From: Kordiimonas laminariae
GTDB taxonomy: Bacteria > Pseudomonadota > Alphaproteobacteria > Sphingomonadales > Kordiimonadaceae
Length of the DNA stretch: 64,000 nt
Assembly: GCF_023008165.1 (NCBI RefSeq)
Contig: NZ_JAKQZA010000007.1
Location: forward strand, 97,212-161,211
Reading direction: 5' to 3'
Shown piece by piece: positions 47,649 to 56,571 of this stretch; positions within the stretch are counted from its first letter, which is position 1, and every line of letters begins with the position of its first letter. The position numbers were made by a program, and so were the translations under genes. Under the pieces are notes generated by a model that saw nothing but the letters and a program-made list of their open reading frames with translations, did not search any database and was not told the DNA's origin.

Positions 47649-47949
47649 ACTTTCCTCCAGAGCAGAAATTCAAACTCACTGAAGGTTCTAATGGGAAACA
47701 TTGGGTATGGGAATAGCTGCCAAAAGATTAGTATAAAAGGCTAACCAATTGAATTGTGGCAAAAATGAGCCCAAAGCCGCTACCAGCAATGGTTACAAGG
47801 GAAACTATATCGCTACAGTGTATCAACATAATTTTTTCTTATGACTGAAGAAATAATCCAAAGTTTATCAATAAGATAGAAATTCCAGCCCTATGGCATA
47901 GTTGCGCATACTAAATTGATTCCAATTCTATTGAAAAGCCTTGGTTCTT
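47649..47949. other. Intergenic region without recognisable gene
   Basis: This 301-base stretch holds the leader of the metalloprotease gene on its left (GGAGGAAAG ribosome site) and A/T-rich sequence up to the TetR stop on its right. No convincing reading frame, RNA gene or terminator was seen. Confidence 0.6.
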
Positions 47950-48534
47950 TTAGTGGGAAAACGCTTCCAATTGCGCCTGCACATAAGCGGTAAGTGATTT
48001 CAATATCATGTCTCGCCAATTCTGAGTTTCCACAAGATTTGTAACAGCGTGATCACTTAAACTTACATATCCATGTAATAGCGCCCATATGCCAACGGCG
48101 AATTCCTGCTTCTGCGCCCAACTTACTCCATCAGGCAAAGCTTTTGCTGCTTGATTAACCAGCTCTTCAAAGGCTGTACGGCCAGCACTCTTTGCTTCTT
48201 CAGAGGGTTCATAACTACTATCACCCTCACCAAACACTAATTTATAATGCGCTTTGTGATGTGCAGCCATTTGCAGGTAACGTTCCGCCGCAATAATAAT
48301 CCGCTCGAGAGGACCTTCCCCCTGCTCTTCTACATTCACAGCGTTTGATACGTAACCAAACCCTTCGATGTAAAGGGCATCAAGGATACCCTGTTTGCCC
48401 TGGAAATGACTGTAAATCCCGATGGTGGACAATCCCGCTCGTTTTGAAATAGCGCGTACACTTAGGGCCGACGCTCCTCCTTCAAGGAACAATTCAGACG
48501 CTGCATTCAAAATTTTTGCTTTAGTATCAGTCAC
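47950..48534 (-). CDS. TetR-family transcriptional repressor
   Basis: A 194-residue TetR protein. The N-terminal HTH (about 8-50, KILNAASELFLEGGASALSV, then RAGLSTIGIYSHFQGK) is followed by a helical ligand-binding domain (VGIWALLHGYVSLSDHAV). It is divergent from a flavoprotein operon, with two copies of an operator-like palindrome between them, so it very probably represses both directions. The inducer is unknown. Confidence 0.93.
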   Translation of the reverse strand: MTDTKAKILNAASELFLEGGASALSVRAISKRAGLSTIGIYSHFQGKQGILDALYIEGFGYVSNAVNVEEQGEGPLERIIIAAERYLQMAAHHKAHYKLVFGEGDSSYEPSEEAKSAGRTAFEELVNQAAKALPDGVSWAQKQEFAVGIWALLHGYVSLSDHAVTNLVETQNWRDMILKSLTAYVQAQLEAFSH

Positions 48535-48567
48535 TCATCACTTCCTTACGCCGTATCGCTTGACAGC

Positions 48568-48614
48568 ATATAACACCGTTATATATGACAGTACAGGATA
48601 TAACACTGTTATAA
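48568..48614. promoter_or_regulatory. Two tandem TetR operator palindromes
   Basis: ATATAACACCGTTATAT at 48568-48584 and ATATAACACTGTTATAA at 48598-48614 are near-identical imperfect palindromes. Start-to-start distance is 30 bases, about three helical turns. They lie between the divergent tetR and flavoprotein genes and would cover both promoters. Confidence 0.75.
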
Positions 48615-48626
48615 AAGGGGAGAGAT

Positions 48627-50042
48627 ATGGGAACGACGCACGAAACGGATTATCTGATTGTAGGCACTGGTGCCGTGGGCATGGCATTCGCTGACATACT
48701 GCTTACAGAAACAGACGCAAACTTCATCCTAGTGGATGAATATGCAAAACCAGGCGGTCACTGGAATGCGGCTTACCCCTTCGTCACCCTGCACCAACCT
48801 TCCGCCTATTATGGCGTCAGCTCAAAAGAACTAAGTAAAGGCTCCAAGGATCAAGTAGGCCTCAATAAAGGTTTGAATGATCTCGCATCTGGTGCTGAGG
48901 TAAGCGCATATTTTGATGAAGTGATGCGCCAGCAATTCCTACCCTCAGGCCGCGTGCAATACTTCCCAATGTGCAGTTACATCGGCGACGGCAAATTTGT
49001 TTCCAAAGTATCTGGGGAAACACATACTGTTACCTATAAAAAACTGGTTGATGCCACGCACCTGAAAACCGAAGTACCCTCTACTCACACCCCCAATTTC
49101 ACTATTGATAACAGTGTGCGCTTCATCCCACTGAATGATCTTACACGCCAAGCTGAACCGCCCGAGGGCTATACAGTGATTGGCGGCGGCAAAACGGGGA
49201 TTGATGCCTGTTTGTGGCTACTGGAAAACGGTACTGACCCGGATAAAATCCGCTGGATTATGCCGCGAGACGCCTGGTTGCTGGACCGGGAAAACACCCA
49301 ACCAACTCTTGAGTTCTTTAACAGCACCATGGGTGCGCAGGCGGGCCAAATGGAAGCCATCGCCAATGCTTCATCCATCACTGATATGTTCAACAGGTTA
49401 GAGGCATGCGGATATTTCCTGCGGATTGATACAAACGTTCGCCCTTCCATGTTCCACGGTGCAACAGTTAGCAAACTGGAACTCGCTGAATTGCGCCGCA
49501 TTAAAAATATCATTCGCATGGGCCGGGTAACTGATATCGGCATAGATACAATCACCCTGGAAAATGGCACTATTCCAACAAGCCCAAGCGAATTGCATGT
49601 AGACTGTACAGCAAGCGCGATCACCAACGTGGAAATGAAACCTATTTTTCAGGGCAATGTGATTACGCCGCAAATGGTGCGCTCATACCAGCCTGTCTTC
49701 AGCGCGGCCTTCATCGCCCATGTGGAAGTAGCTTACGATACAGAAAAAAAGAAAAATGAGCTTTGCGGCCTGGTACCTGTGCCAAACCACGACACAGATT
49801 ATCTATATTTCACCGCAGCCTTCATGCGGAACCAATTTGTATGGTCGCAGGATACTGGGTTGAAAGATTGGCTCCTCAACAATCGCCTGGACGGCTTCAG
49901 TAAGATGGTAAGCGAGGTTGATCCAAACGATACAGAGAAGATGGATATCCTGAACAGGTTCCGCGCGAATGCCATGCCAGCAATGGGAATGCTGCAAAAC
50001 TTTATCGCTCAGCTTGAAAGTAAGGAGCAGGCAAATGGCTGA
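48627..50042 (+). CDS. FAD-dependent oxidoreductase / monooxygenase-like protein
   Basis: A 471-residue flavoprotein. The N-terminal Rossmann fingerprint is YLIVGTGAVGMAFADILL (about 9-26), followed by the GGHWNAAYPFVTLHQPS block seen in flavin monooxygenase-like enzymes. A second nucleotide fold, TVIGGGKTGIDACLWLL, lies near 184-200 and probably binds NADPH. The substrate is unknown. It is the first gene of a two-gene operon: the DUF2855 gene starts inside its last codons (eight-base overlap). Repression by the adjacent TetR is likely. Confidence 0.85.
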   Translation: MGTTHETDYLIVGTGAVGMAFADILLTETDANFILVDEYAKPGGHWNAAYPFVTLHQPSAYYGVSSKELSKGSKDQVGLNKGLNDLASGAEVSAYFDEVMRQQFLPSGRVQYFPMCSYIGDGKFVSKVSGETHTVTYKKLVDATHLKTEVPSTHTPNFTIDNSVRFIPLNDLTRQAEPPEGYTVIGGGKTGIDACLWLLENGTDPDKIRWIMPRDAWLLDRENTQPTLEFFNSTMGAQAGQMEAIANASSITDMFNRLEACGYFLRIDTNVRPSMFHGATVSKLELAELRRIKNIIRMGRVTDIGIDTITLENGTIPTSPSELHVDCTASAITNVEMKPIFQGNVITPQMVRSYQPVFSAAFIAHVEVAYDTEKKKNELCGLVPVPNHDTDYLYFTAAFMRNQFVWSQDTGLKDWLLNNRLDGFSKMVSEVDPNDTEKMDILNRFRANAMPAMGMLQNFIAQLESKEQANG

Positions 50043-51129
50043 ATTTCAAATTCGGAGAGATGATCTCACCACCACCCGCATAGTTAATACCGGCAATACT
50101 GAGCAGGACTTCACTCTGTCTGAAGGTGAAATCCTTGTAAAAATTGAACATTTTGCCTTTACTGCCAATAACATCACATACGGTGCCGTGGGCGACCAAA
50201 TCGGTTATTGGAAATTTTTCCCACCTGCGGATGATAACGAGGAAACTTGGGGTATTCTGCCTGTATGGGGTTTTGCCGATGTTGTATCATCAAACTCAGA
50301 AGAAATACCTGTTGGCGAACGGCTTTACGGTTATTTTCCCACCGCGCATTACTTGAAACTGAAACCCGCAATGGTGAAGAGGGAAACCTTCTTTGACGCC
50401 TCTGAGCACCGTTCTACTCTCCCGCCCGGCTACAATATGTACCGCAGAGTCCGAGCTGAAAAAACCTATGATCCATCTATGGAACATGAACGCTCTCTCC
50501 TGTTTCCTCTGCATCTTACATCCTTCTGTATCTGGGATGCCTTGCAGGACGCAAACTGGCACGGTGCTGAGCAAATACTTATTCTGAGTGCTTCGAGCAA
50601 AACCAGCATTGGTCTGGCTTATGCACTCGCTGAAGATGATAATGCCCCTTCAATTATCGGCGTTACCTCCAGCCGTAACTGCGAGTATGTGAAAAACCTC
50701 AAGCTTTATAACAGCACTGTTTCATATGATGATCTCTCATCTATCGAGGATATCCCTACAGTGATTGTAGATATGTCAGGCAACAAACAATTGCTGGCGT
50801 CGCTTCACCAACAGCTTGGCGACAATATGAAACACACGATCAATATTGGGATGACCCACTGGGAAGAATTCCAGAATGATGCGGAAGGCATTATAGCAAG
50901 CCGTTCCGAGTTTTTCTTTGCCCCCGGGCATATCCAAAAACGGATAGCTGATTGGGGCCCCGCTGAGTTTAACAAGCGTTCTGGCACTTTTATGTATAAA
51001 ACAGCGCTTAAGAGTAAAGACTGGCTTAGCTGTACAGTAGCAGATGACCTTGCAGGCCTTCAGGAGCGCTTCACGGACATTTCCAAAGGCAACTTCGCCC
51101 CAGATCGGGGTTTGATTATCAAACTATAA
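50035..51129 (+). CDS. DUF2855-family protein
   Basis: A 364-residue protein of the DUF2855 family, a medium-chain-dehydrogenase-like group of unknown reaction. Recognisable segments are GEILVKIEHFAFTANNITYG, GWGFADVV-like WGFADVVSSNSEEIPVGERLYGY (region near 80-105), YRR and SASSKTSIGLAYAL (the nucleotide loop). The start at 50035 has AAGGAGCAGGCAA upstream and overlaps the flavoprotein gene by eight bases, so translation is coupled. It presumably acts on the flavoprotein's product. Confidence 0.88.
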   Translation: MAEFQIRRDDLTTTRIVNTGNTEQDFTLSEGEILVKIEHFAFTANNITYGAVGDQIGYWKFFPPADDNEETWGILPVWGFADVVSSNSEEIPVGERLYGYFPTAHYLKLKPAMVKRETFFDASEHRSTLPPGYNMYRRVRAEKTYDPSMEHERSLLFPLHLTSFCIWDALQDANWHGAEQILILSASSKTSIGLAYALAEDDNAPSIIGVTSSRNCEYVKNLKLYNSTVSYDDLSSIEDIPTVIVDMSGNKQLLASLHQQLGDNMKHTINIGMTHWEEFQNDAEGIIASRSEFFFAPGHIQKRIADWGPAEFNKRSGTFMYKTALKSKDWLSCTVADDLAGLQERFTDISKGNFAPDRGLIIKL

Positions 51130-51132
51130 ACA

Positions 51133-51158
51133 AAAAGCCTCCGATTTCGGGGGCTTTT
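51133..51158 (+). terminator. Terminator of the flavoprotein operon
   Basis: AAAGCCTCCG and CGGGGGCTTT pair with one mismatch around ATTT, followed by TTTTAT. It marks the last clearly chromosomal transcription unit before the mobile element. Confidence 0.8.
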
Positions 51159-51203
51159 ATACATACACAAACAGCGTATTACCTTTTCATTTCAAGAGAT
51201 AAT

Positions 51204-51422
51204 GTGGTGGAGCCCGAAAGGACTTCATCGAACCTATATACACCCGAAGAGCTGGATGAATTGTTCAACATGTTGGCTGATTGGGAAATCCGATTAAGCC
51301 ATCTTGAGGAAGATACGGATATAGCGCGAGTTGTTCCAAAACGCTCTCCAAAAACTAACAAACTAAAAAAACCTAGACATCGCTCTACAAAACCTGACTT
51401 GAACAGGAGGCCGAAGCCATGA
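51204..51422 (+). CDS. Small unknown protein at the head of the mobilization operon
   Basis: A 72-residue, mostly polar protein. It has an acidic N-terminal half (YTPEELDELFNMLADWEIRL) and a very basic Pro/Lys/Arg C-terminus (KRSPKTNKLKKPRHRS). The basic tail suggests nucleic-acid contact, and it may be an accessory relaxosome protein. Its last codons overlap the start of mobC (ATGA). GTG or the ATG two bases earlier (out of frame) are the only starts in view, so the start is uncertain. Confidence 0.5.
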   Translation: MVEPERTSSNLYTPEELDELFNMLADWEIRLSHLEEDTDIARVVPKRSPKTNKLKKPRHRSTKPDLNRRPKP

Positions 51423-51757
51423 GCAAAGCCTCCACCCTTTTATCTGTTCGCTTAAACAACGACGAACGTGCAGAACTGCAAAAGCGGGCTAGTGGTGAGA
51501 AACTATCTAGCTATGTGAAACGCTGCGTATTCGGTAAGCGGAAAGCCTCTGGCGGCATGTCACAGGAACAAGTTGCTTTCATACTAGCAAAGCTAGCGTC
51601 CTGTGATCTAGCAGGTTCTATGCAAGACATGGCAGAAAGCTCTCGCCTTGGCGTGCTTGTTGTATCGTCTGATACTGAACAGGCTTTAATGCAAGCCTGT
51701 ACTGATATTGCTCATATGCGACTTATGCTTATGCAGGGATTGGGTAAACGCTCATGA
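51419..51757 (+). CDS. mobC: MobC-like relaxosome accessory protein
   Basis: A 112-residue protein whose start, STLLSVRLNNDERAELQKRASGEKLSSYVKR, is that of plasmid mobilization MobC/ribbon-helix-helix proteins. These bind near oriT and help the relaxase open the strands. The C-terminal half is helical. It overlaps the unknown gene upstream and the relaxase gene downstream by four bases each, so the three are one translationally coupled unit. Confidence 0.8.
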   Translation: MSKASTLLSVRLNNDERAELQKRASGEKLSSYVKRCVFGKRKASGGMSQEQVAFILAKLASCDLAGSMQDMAESSRLGVLVVSSDTEQALMQACTDIAHMRLMLMQGLGKRS

Positions 51758-53052
51758 TCTTGAAAGCCAGCCAGAGAGGTGGTGGGCATGAACTGGCAAC
51801 CCACCTCATGAAAGAAGAAAACGAACATGTCGAAATACATGAAATGCGCGGCTTCATTGCCAATGACCTTAAAGGGGCATTTGATGAAGCATATGCTATA
51901 TCTAAAGCAACTAGGTGTAAGCAGTATTTGTTTTCTCTGTCCCTTAATCCACCTGCACATGAACAGGTGGCAACACCCGCCTTTATTCGTGCTGCTGATG
52001 AAGTAGAAAAACGTCTTGGTTTGGAAGGTCAACCAAGGGCTATTGTCTTCCATGAAAAAGAAGGTAGGCGTCATGCCCATGTGGTGTGGTCAAGGATTGG
52101 TATCGAAGGTAATAAGCTCAAAGCTGTTAACTTGCCTTTCTTCAAACGCCGCCTGACTGAACTTTCAAAAGAACTCTATCTTGAGCATGGTTGGAAACTA
52201 CCTGACGGCTTAAAAGACCCTACCTTGCGTGACCCGACAAACTTTGATCTGGCTGAATGGCAACAGGCATTTAGGGCTGGACGCGACCCCAGAGAGATAA
52301 AACAGATATTCCAAGAAGCTTGGCAATATTCAGATAGTACAAAAGCTCTTAATGCAGCCCTTTCAGAAAGTGGCTTTATGTTAGCGAAAGGTGACAGGCG
52401 AGGTTTTGTGGCTGTTGATTATCAGGGTGAGGTTTACTCACTTGCTAGATATGCAGGTGTGAAAACCAAGGAAGTCAGAGAGCGACTAGGTGAACCTGAC
52501 AAGCTTCCGTCTGTTGATGAAGTAAAAGCCAAGTTCAGGGAAAACATAACACCGAACCTGAAAAACCTGATCAATCAGCAAAAACAGAACCATCACATTG
52601 AAAAGAGCATATTGCAGGAGAAAGTATTCACTCTTGCCAAGCAACAGAATCTCACACGCCAAAGTCTAACTAAGCGTCAAAGACTGGAAAGGCAAAACCT
52701 GCAACAACGTAACGCTATAAAAACCAAAAAAGGCTTATTGGGTGTTTGGGAATTCCTATCTGGCAAAACTGCTCAACGGAAGAAAGAAGCTCAGCTCAAG
52801 GCATGGGAACAGGCAAAAGAACACCAGCAACAGAAAGATATTATCATTCTAAAACAGCTTGCAGAAAGACAGATACTACAGAGAGAAAAGAAGCGTCTGA
52901 AATACACCCAAAAAGAAGAACGAAAGTTCCTACATAGTATTACAGGAAAAGCGCTTGGACATCCTGTTCCATTTGCTCATTCTGAATTAACAGATAGAGA
53001 CCTAAGTCCTTGCTTATATAGAAAACGTGAACGTGATTTACAATTAGGATAA
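51754..53052 (+). CDS. Relaxase / mobilization nuclease (MobA/VirD2 type)
   Basis: A 432-residue DNA-nicking relaxase. The N-terminal domain has the metal-binding histidine triad in FHEKEGRRHAHVVWSRI (H100, H107, H109) and the opening ILKASQRGGGHELATHLM that is conserved in alphaproteobacterial relaxases of this type. The catalytic Tyr is not assigned. The C-terminal part (about 290-432) is very basic and coiled-coil-like, rich in Gln and Lys. It would nick oriT and lead the strand through the coupling protein encoded at 57608. An rloC-like gene pair, read from the other strand, follows it. Confidence 0.88.
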   Translation: MILKASQRGGGHELATHLMKEENEHVEIHEMRGFIANDLKGAFDEAYAISKATRCKQYLFSLSLNPPAHEQVATPAFIRAADEVEKRLGLEGQPRAIVFHEKEGRRHAHVVWSRIGIEGNKLKAVNLPFFKRRLTELSKELYLEHGWKLPDGLKDPTLRDPTNFDLAEWQQAFRAGRDPREIKQIFQEAWQYSDSTKALNAALSESGFMLAKGDRRGFVAVDYQGEVYSLARYAGVKTKEVRERLGEPDKLPSVDEVKAKFRENITPNLKNLINQQKQNHHIEKSILQEKVFTLAKQQNLTRQSLTKRQRLERQNLQQRNAIKTKKGLLGVWEFLSGKTAQRKKEAQLKAWEQAKEHQQQKDIIILKQLAERQILQREKKRLKYTQKEERKFLHSITGKALGHPVPFAHSELTDRDLSPCLYRKRERDLQLG

Positions 53053-53139
53053 TTACATGGTTTCAATAAATTAATTTGAATTACTTTCGCTTAAAAGCGG
53101 ATATTAGATTAAATTCGATGACGCGCGAGAGGTATAAAG

Positions 53140-53316
53140 TCATAGGCGTTTGACTTCCCTAATGGCTCTATTGATATCGCTTTCGGCGTCTTCAAGATAC
53201 CTAATAGCTCTTCTAGCATCATGATAAGCTTCATCGATGCCTTGCACACGCTTCAAAGCTCGCTTTGCATCGTCAATTGCACTCATTGCATTACGGAGTT
53301 TAGTTTTTGCCGACAT
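53140..53316 (-). CDS. 58-residue helical protein downstream of the rloC-like gene
   Basis: A short frame of 58 codons from ATG 53316 to TGA 53140, with GGGGATAAC as ribosome site 4 bases before the ATG. The peptide is Ala/Arg/Asp-rich and amphipathic throughout (AIDDAKRALKRVQGIDEAYH, then ARRAIRYLEDAESDINRAI), so it should form one or two long helices, perhaps a coiled coil. It starts 18 bases after the rloC-like stop on the same strand, so the two are probably cotranscribed. No family is recognised. A regulatory or immunity role towards the nuclease is possible but untested. Confidence 0.65.
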   Translation of the reverse strand: MSAKTKLRNAMSAIDDAKRALKRVQGIDEAYHDARRAIRYLEDAESDINRAIREVKRL

Positions 53317-53334
53317 TGTTATCCCCTTTTATTG

Positions 53335-55605
53335 CTACGCAACTTTGATATTTTCATCATTGTTGTCTTGTGAATTCTCCTTGTTTTCCTCACCAGAGCG
53401 AGGAAGTTCACACTCTCCCATCATCATATCGAAATGCCCCATGTGACCAGATTTTTGGAAGATATTTTTGAATACACAGAGGTACTGTTGCACAGTTGCA
53501 TTGTCAGTGCTTATATAAAGATCATCATTGGCGTAGTGGGACCCATCGTTTACCCATGAAAATAACGACGAACATATAAGCTTCTCCTTACCTTCAAACA
53601 TGTTAATGATGTCGTCTTTGTCGATGTTTCCCAAAATTTTGAAGTAATTCTCTAGAATTCGACGAAGAGTATTCTGGATTGTTAAATTTGAGATTTTATC
53701 TGACTTCAATTCCTTCCACAGGAGTTCGTAGGAAGTCATTATTGGGTTGTCAGTTTGTTTCTCTACAAATGTTTCTTCATTATTCTTCCTCACCAACCAG
53801 AATGTCTCTTCATTCATGACGCCGTTAGTTCTTTTTGGATTAAATGAAACTTCTTTATGGAAAAATACATTGTGAGTGAGGACAAAGACTTGCTTTATAT
53901 TACCCCGCTGCTCCCTGATGTCGTCGAACAGCCCTTTCACCAGATTGCTCACAATGAAGAGGATATCACTGTCCAAGCTTGAAACAGGGTCATCGAACAC
54001 AACAACTCTTGGTTTTGTAATAGTGCCTTGATCATTGCTGCCTCTCAAGAGGTGATAAAAATAGAGAAAAGTGACAAAAGTTTTTTCACCTTCACTAAGA
54101 GTATCTTCTACCTCTATACCATCTGCTCTAACAACCTTGTAGAATCCTGACTTGTCAGATTCAGCAAGCTTGAAACCATTAAATCCAAATGATTTGAGTA
54201 GGTTGTTTATGCCATTAATTGTTGGCTGTATGCTTGTTATGCCCTTCTCAAGCTCTTGCCGTTCGCGATCTTTAATTGCTACTTCAGCTTCTTTGCTGGC
54301 CAACCTAGTTTCTAGTCCAATTACAGCTTTTTGAATGGCATCATTCTGGGATTTATATTCCTCATAATCAGTTTTAGCTTCAGTACATATGAATTTCCAG
54401 ATCTGTGCAGTTAAAGCCTTTTGTTCTTTACCAATGTTATCTACTAAAAGGTTGTGTTCTTTGATCGCTTTGTTTGCCGTTTCAATAATATCATCTATTT
54501 CGCTCAATATATCGTCAAGTGGCTCCAAAGAGACGACAGCGCTAGCCTCGTTGGATTTCCGTTCAATATGTTCGAGGTTTGCTGAAATTTTAGCCCTTAA
54601 TAGATCGGACAGTGTTTGAAGCTTTTCAGAAGCTAGTTGTGTTGGTGGATTTCCTAGAACACCACTAAGTACATCTAACACTCCCGAAGAATAAGCTCTG
54701 TAATTCACTTGAAGTGAATTAATAACTTCTATGTCTCTCAGATAAGTTTCGTCAAAGTACTCTTCGAGATCGAGTTTTAGATCAGGTACAATTGATTGCT
54801 GGCAGAAGGGGCATTCATCATCAGAGTGATCTAGATATTTCATTCCTGCTCTTACCCAGTCGCTATTGTTGAGTTTTTTGATAAGAGCAGCTAAATCAAT
54901 ATCATCCTTACCGACTATTTTTTTGGATAAGATTGGGGCTTTTTCTAGAGCTAACAAGTCTGCGACATTCAAGGCAGGTAATACACTCACAGATTCCAAA
55001 TCGTCCGAGAACAGGCTCTTTGCTTTTGTTTCTAATTCATTCAACTCAAATAGCTCTGATGAATTATTTTCAGATTCGTTGATGAGCCGTTCCTTAAACT
55101 TGGCTTTCTTGCCCCTGACACCAGTAAAGGCATTTCCGAATCCTGCATCGTACTTTTTCTTATAATTCCAGCACTTTGCTTCATAGCCAGCTTCTAAATC
55201 CGATTTCTCCTTTAATTTTCCACTTTCACCATCATCACCCCCAAGTGTTCTTCGTAAGCGGATAATCTCTTCATTTAAAGCTTCAATTTCAGAGTTTTTC
55301 TTATTAATTTTTCTTATAATTTCAGGATTTTCTTCACCTAACGTGAATATCCCCTTGAGGTCTGAGGAAGGATTGAAGTTCTTCGCTACAAAGTCCTTAT
55401 TGTATACGAATGCATCAAGCTTGTTCCCTCCTCGCCACTTGATACTACAATCAGGGTGGTTCCCCTCATCTGCAATTATTCGCGAAATACTAGTCTTGCC
55501 TGCCCCATTGCTGCCATAAAAGAAGTTGTGGCACGAAAGCCCGCCTAGAACTTGACCTGAATCGGAATAGCTAGCTATTTTTCGAATGTTAATTTCCTCA
55601 ATCAT
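53335..55605 (-). CDS. rloC: RloC-like zinc-hook ABC ATPase, candidate anticodon nuclease
   Basis: A 756-residue AAA_13-type protein. Walker A is GSNGAGKTS (31-39). Two long coiled-coil arms flank a zinc-hook motif CPFC (265-268). The ABC signature is LSEGEKT (503-509), Walker B VVVFDDP (534-540) and the H-loop THN near 577. The C-terminal part has R648/E652 in LRRILENYF and H690 in NDGSH, matching the Arg-Glu-His triad of PrrC/RloC anticodon nucleases, with spacing 4 and 38. RloC cleaves tRNA in the anticodon loop upon DNA damage or phage infection. Nuclease activity here is inferred. No restriction-modification genes are adjacent. Confidence 0.82.
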   Translation of the reverse strand: MIEEINIRKIASYSDSGQVLGGLSCHNFFYGSNGAGKTSISRIIADEGNHPDCSIKWRGGNKLDAFVYNKDFVAKNFNPSSDLKGIFTLGEENPEIIRKINKKNSEIEALNEEIIRLRRTLGGDDGESGKLKEKSDLEAGYEAKCWNYKKKYDAGFGNAFTGVRGKKAKFKERLINESENNSSELFELNELETKAKSLFSDDLESVSVLPALNVADLLALEKAPILSKKIVGKDDIDLAALIKKLNNSDWVRAGMKYLDHSDDECPFCQQSIVPDLKLDLEEYFDETYLRDIEVINSLQVNYRAYSSGVLDVLSGVLGNPPTQLASEKLQTLSDLLRAKISANLEHIERKSNEASAVVSLEPLDDILSEIDDIIETANKAIKEHNLLVDNIGKEQKALTAQIWKFICTEAKTDYEEYKSQNDAIQKAVIGLETRLASKEAEVAIKDRERQELEKGITSIQPTINGINNLLKSFGFNGFKLAESDKSGFYKVVRADGIEVEDTLSEGEKTFVTFLYFYHLLRGSNDQGTITKPRVVVFDDPVSSLDSDILFIVSNLVKGLFDDIREQRGNIKQVFVLTHNVFFHKEVSFNPKRTNGVMNEETFWLVRKNNEETFVEKQTDNPIMTSYELLWKELKSDKISNLTIQNTLRRILENYFKILGNIDKDDIINMFEGKEKLICSSLFSWVNDGSHYANDDLYISTDNATVQQYLCVFKNIFQKSGHMGHFDMMMGECELPRSGEENKENSQDNNDENIKVA

Positions 55606-55689
55606 GGAAACCCTATCAACTTAATCTCGTAGAGAAAAAATGTCTGCCTTGGATCGAAAGCAGACTCAAACCCTTTTGAACACAATCTA

Positions 55690-55704
55690 TTGTATAAAAT
55701 ACAA
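55690..55704. promoter_or_regulatory. Palindrome in the rloC-like upstream region
   Basis: TTGTAT-AAA-ATACAA is a perfect inverted repeat 85 bases upstream of the rloC-like start, in very A/T-rich sequence. It may be an operator or part of the promoter. Confidence 0.3.
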
Positions 55705-55790
55705 GAAAACAAAACATTTATAATTGTACTAACATGTAAATTATTGCTCATTACATGCGCATAAGTAGAAAAAGGGCGGGAAATTCCCTC

Positions 55791-56276
55791 TCAAGATGCC
55801 TGTAGCCTGTCATGGCCTGTGCCTTGCGGTTTGCTTGAGCCGTATTTGGCTCTGATCTCTTCTAGCGATGACTGACCACGCCCACGGCTACGATATTCCT
55901 CAGGTCTGAAATACCACGCCTTTTTCTTATTTGCCCACTTATAGCCTGCGGCCTTTAAGGTTGCTTTGTGCTGGATGGTGTTACCTGTCACCCATACCCA
56001 AGCCCCGCACACTTCGACAAACAAACCTGATAAATTCAGAATAGCGTTTAAGGCCGCGTTCAATTGCTCGCCATATTCGGTTTGTTGCTCCTTCACGTCC
56101 CCAGTGAAGTCTTGCAGGACGCTATAAGCTTCATTCACCAGTTTCATCATTTTTTCCCCTGCGGGGTTGATGTCTGGATGATATTTCTTACAAGCTTCTC
56201 TATGAGCTTTCTTTGCCTGCTCTGGTGAGATGTTACCGCTTAGACCAAGGATTTTTGCTGCGTCATAAGGTGTCAT
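55791..56276 (-). CDS. J-domain protein (plasmid/ICE type)
   Basis: A 161-residue protein. The N-terminal J domain (about 1-60, YDAAKILGLSGNISPEQAKK, with the HPD motif in KKYHPDINP) should stimulate a DnaK. The C-terminal module (about 85-161, WVTGNTIQHKATLKAAGYKW, then KKKAWYFRPEEYRSRGRGQ) is found with such J domains on conjugative and mobilizable elements. The start is ATG 56276 after GGAAGGAAAAGAG; an upstream in-frame ATG at 56348 is rejected. It is on the minus strand, upstream of the rloC-like gene but 185 bases away. Confidence 0.88.
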   Translation of the reverse strand: MTPYDAAKILGLSGNISPEQAKKAHREACKKYHPDINPAGEKMMKLVNEAYSVLQDFTGDVKEQQTEYGEQLNAALNAILNLSGLFVEVCGAWVWVTGNTIQHKATLKAAGYKWANKKKAWYFRPEEYRSRGRGQSSLEEIRAKYGSSKPQGTGHDRLQAS

Positions 56277-56443
56277 TCTCTTTTCCTTCCTTAAATTGAA
56301 AATTGGGTTCACATGAACCCTTGGCCTTCGCCGAGAATGGGGGTGCAAGTGGCAAGAAAAAGCTGCGCAAGATCATTTTCGTGATGGGAGGGAACCTTTA
56401 GGAGGAACCAATTACGAAATGATCTGTGATGCATGGTTTTGCT

Positions 56444-56472
56444 TGTTGCGCGCTCGGGGCAAAGCCCCAAGT
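56444..56472. other. Candidate oriT-like hairpin region
   Basis: TTGTTGCGCGCTCGGGGCAA starts a segment in which CTCGGGGC and GCCCCAAG form a stem (one mismatch) around AAA, next to a GC-rich flank. Relaxase nick sites of the MobA type often lie beside such inverted repeats, and this is the only such structure in the 56.28-56.57 kb non-coding gap. The nick site is not identified, so this is a weak call. Confidence 0.3.
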
Positions 56473-56571
56473 AGTCATAGATAAATGACCATCCAACGCA
56501 GTTGTGATTAGTCTTATATAGATTGATTGGCTTAGCCTGTTCTTCATCAACAAAGTTGATAAGGGAGAGGT

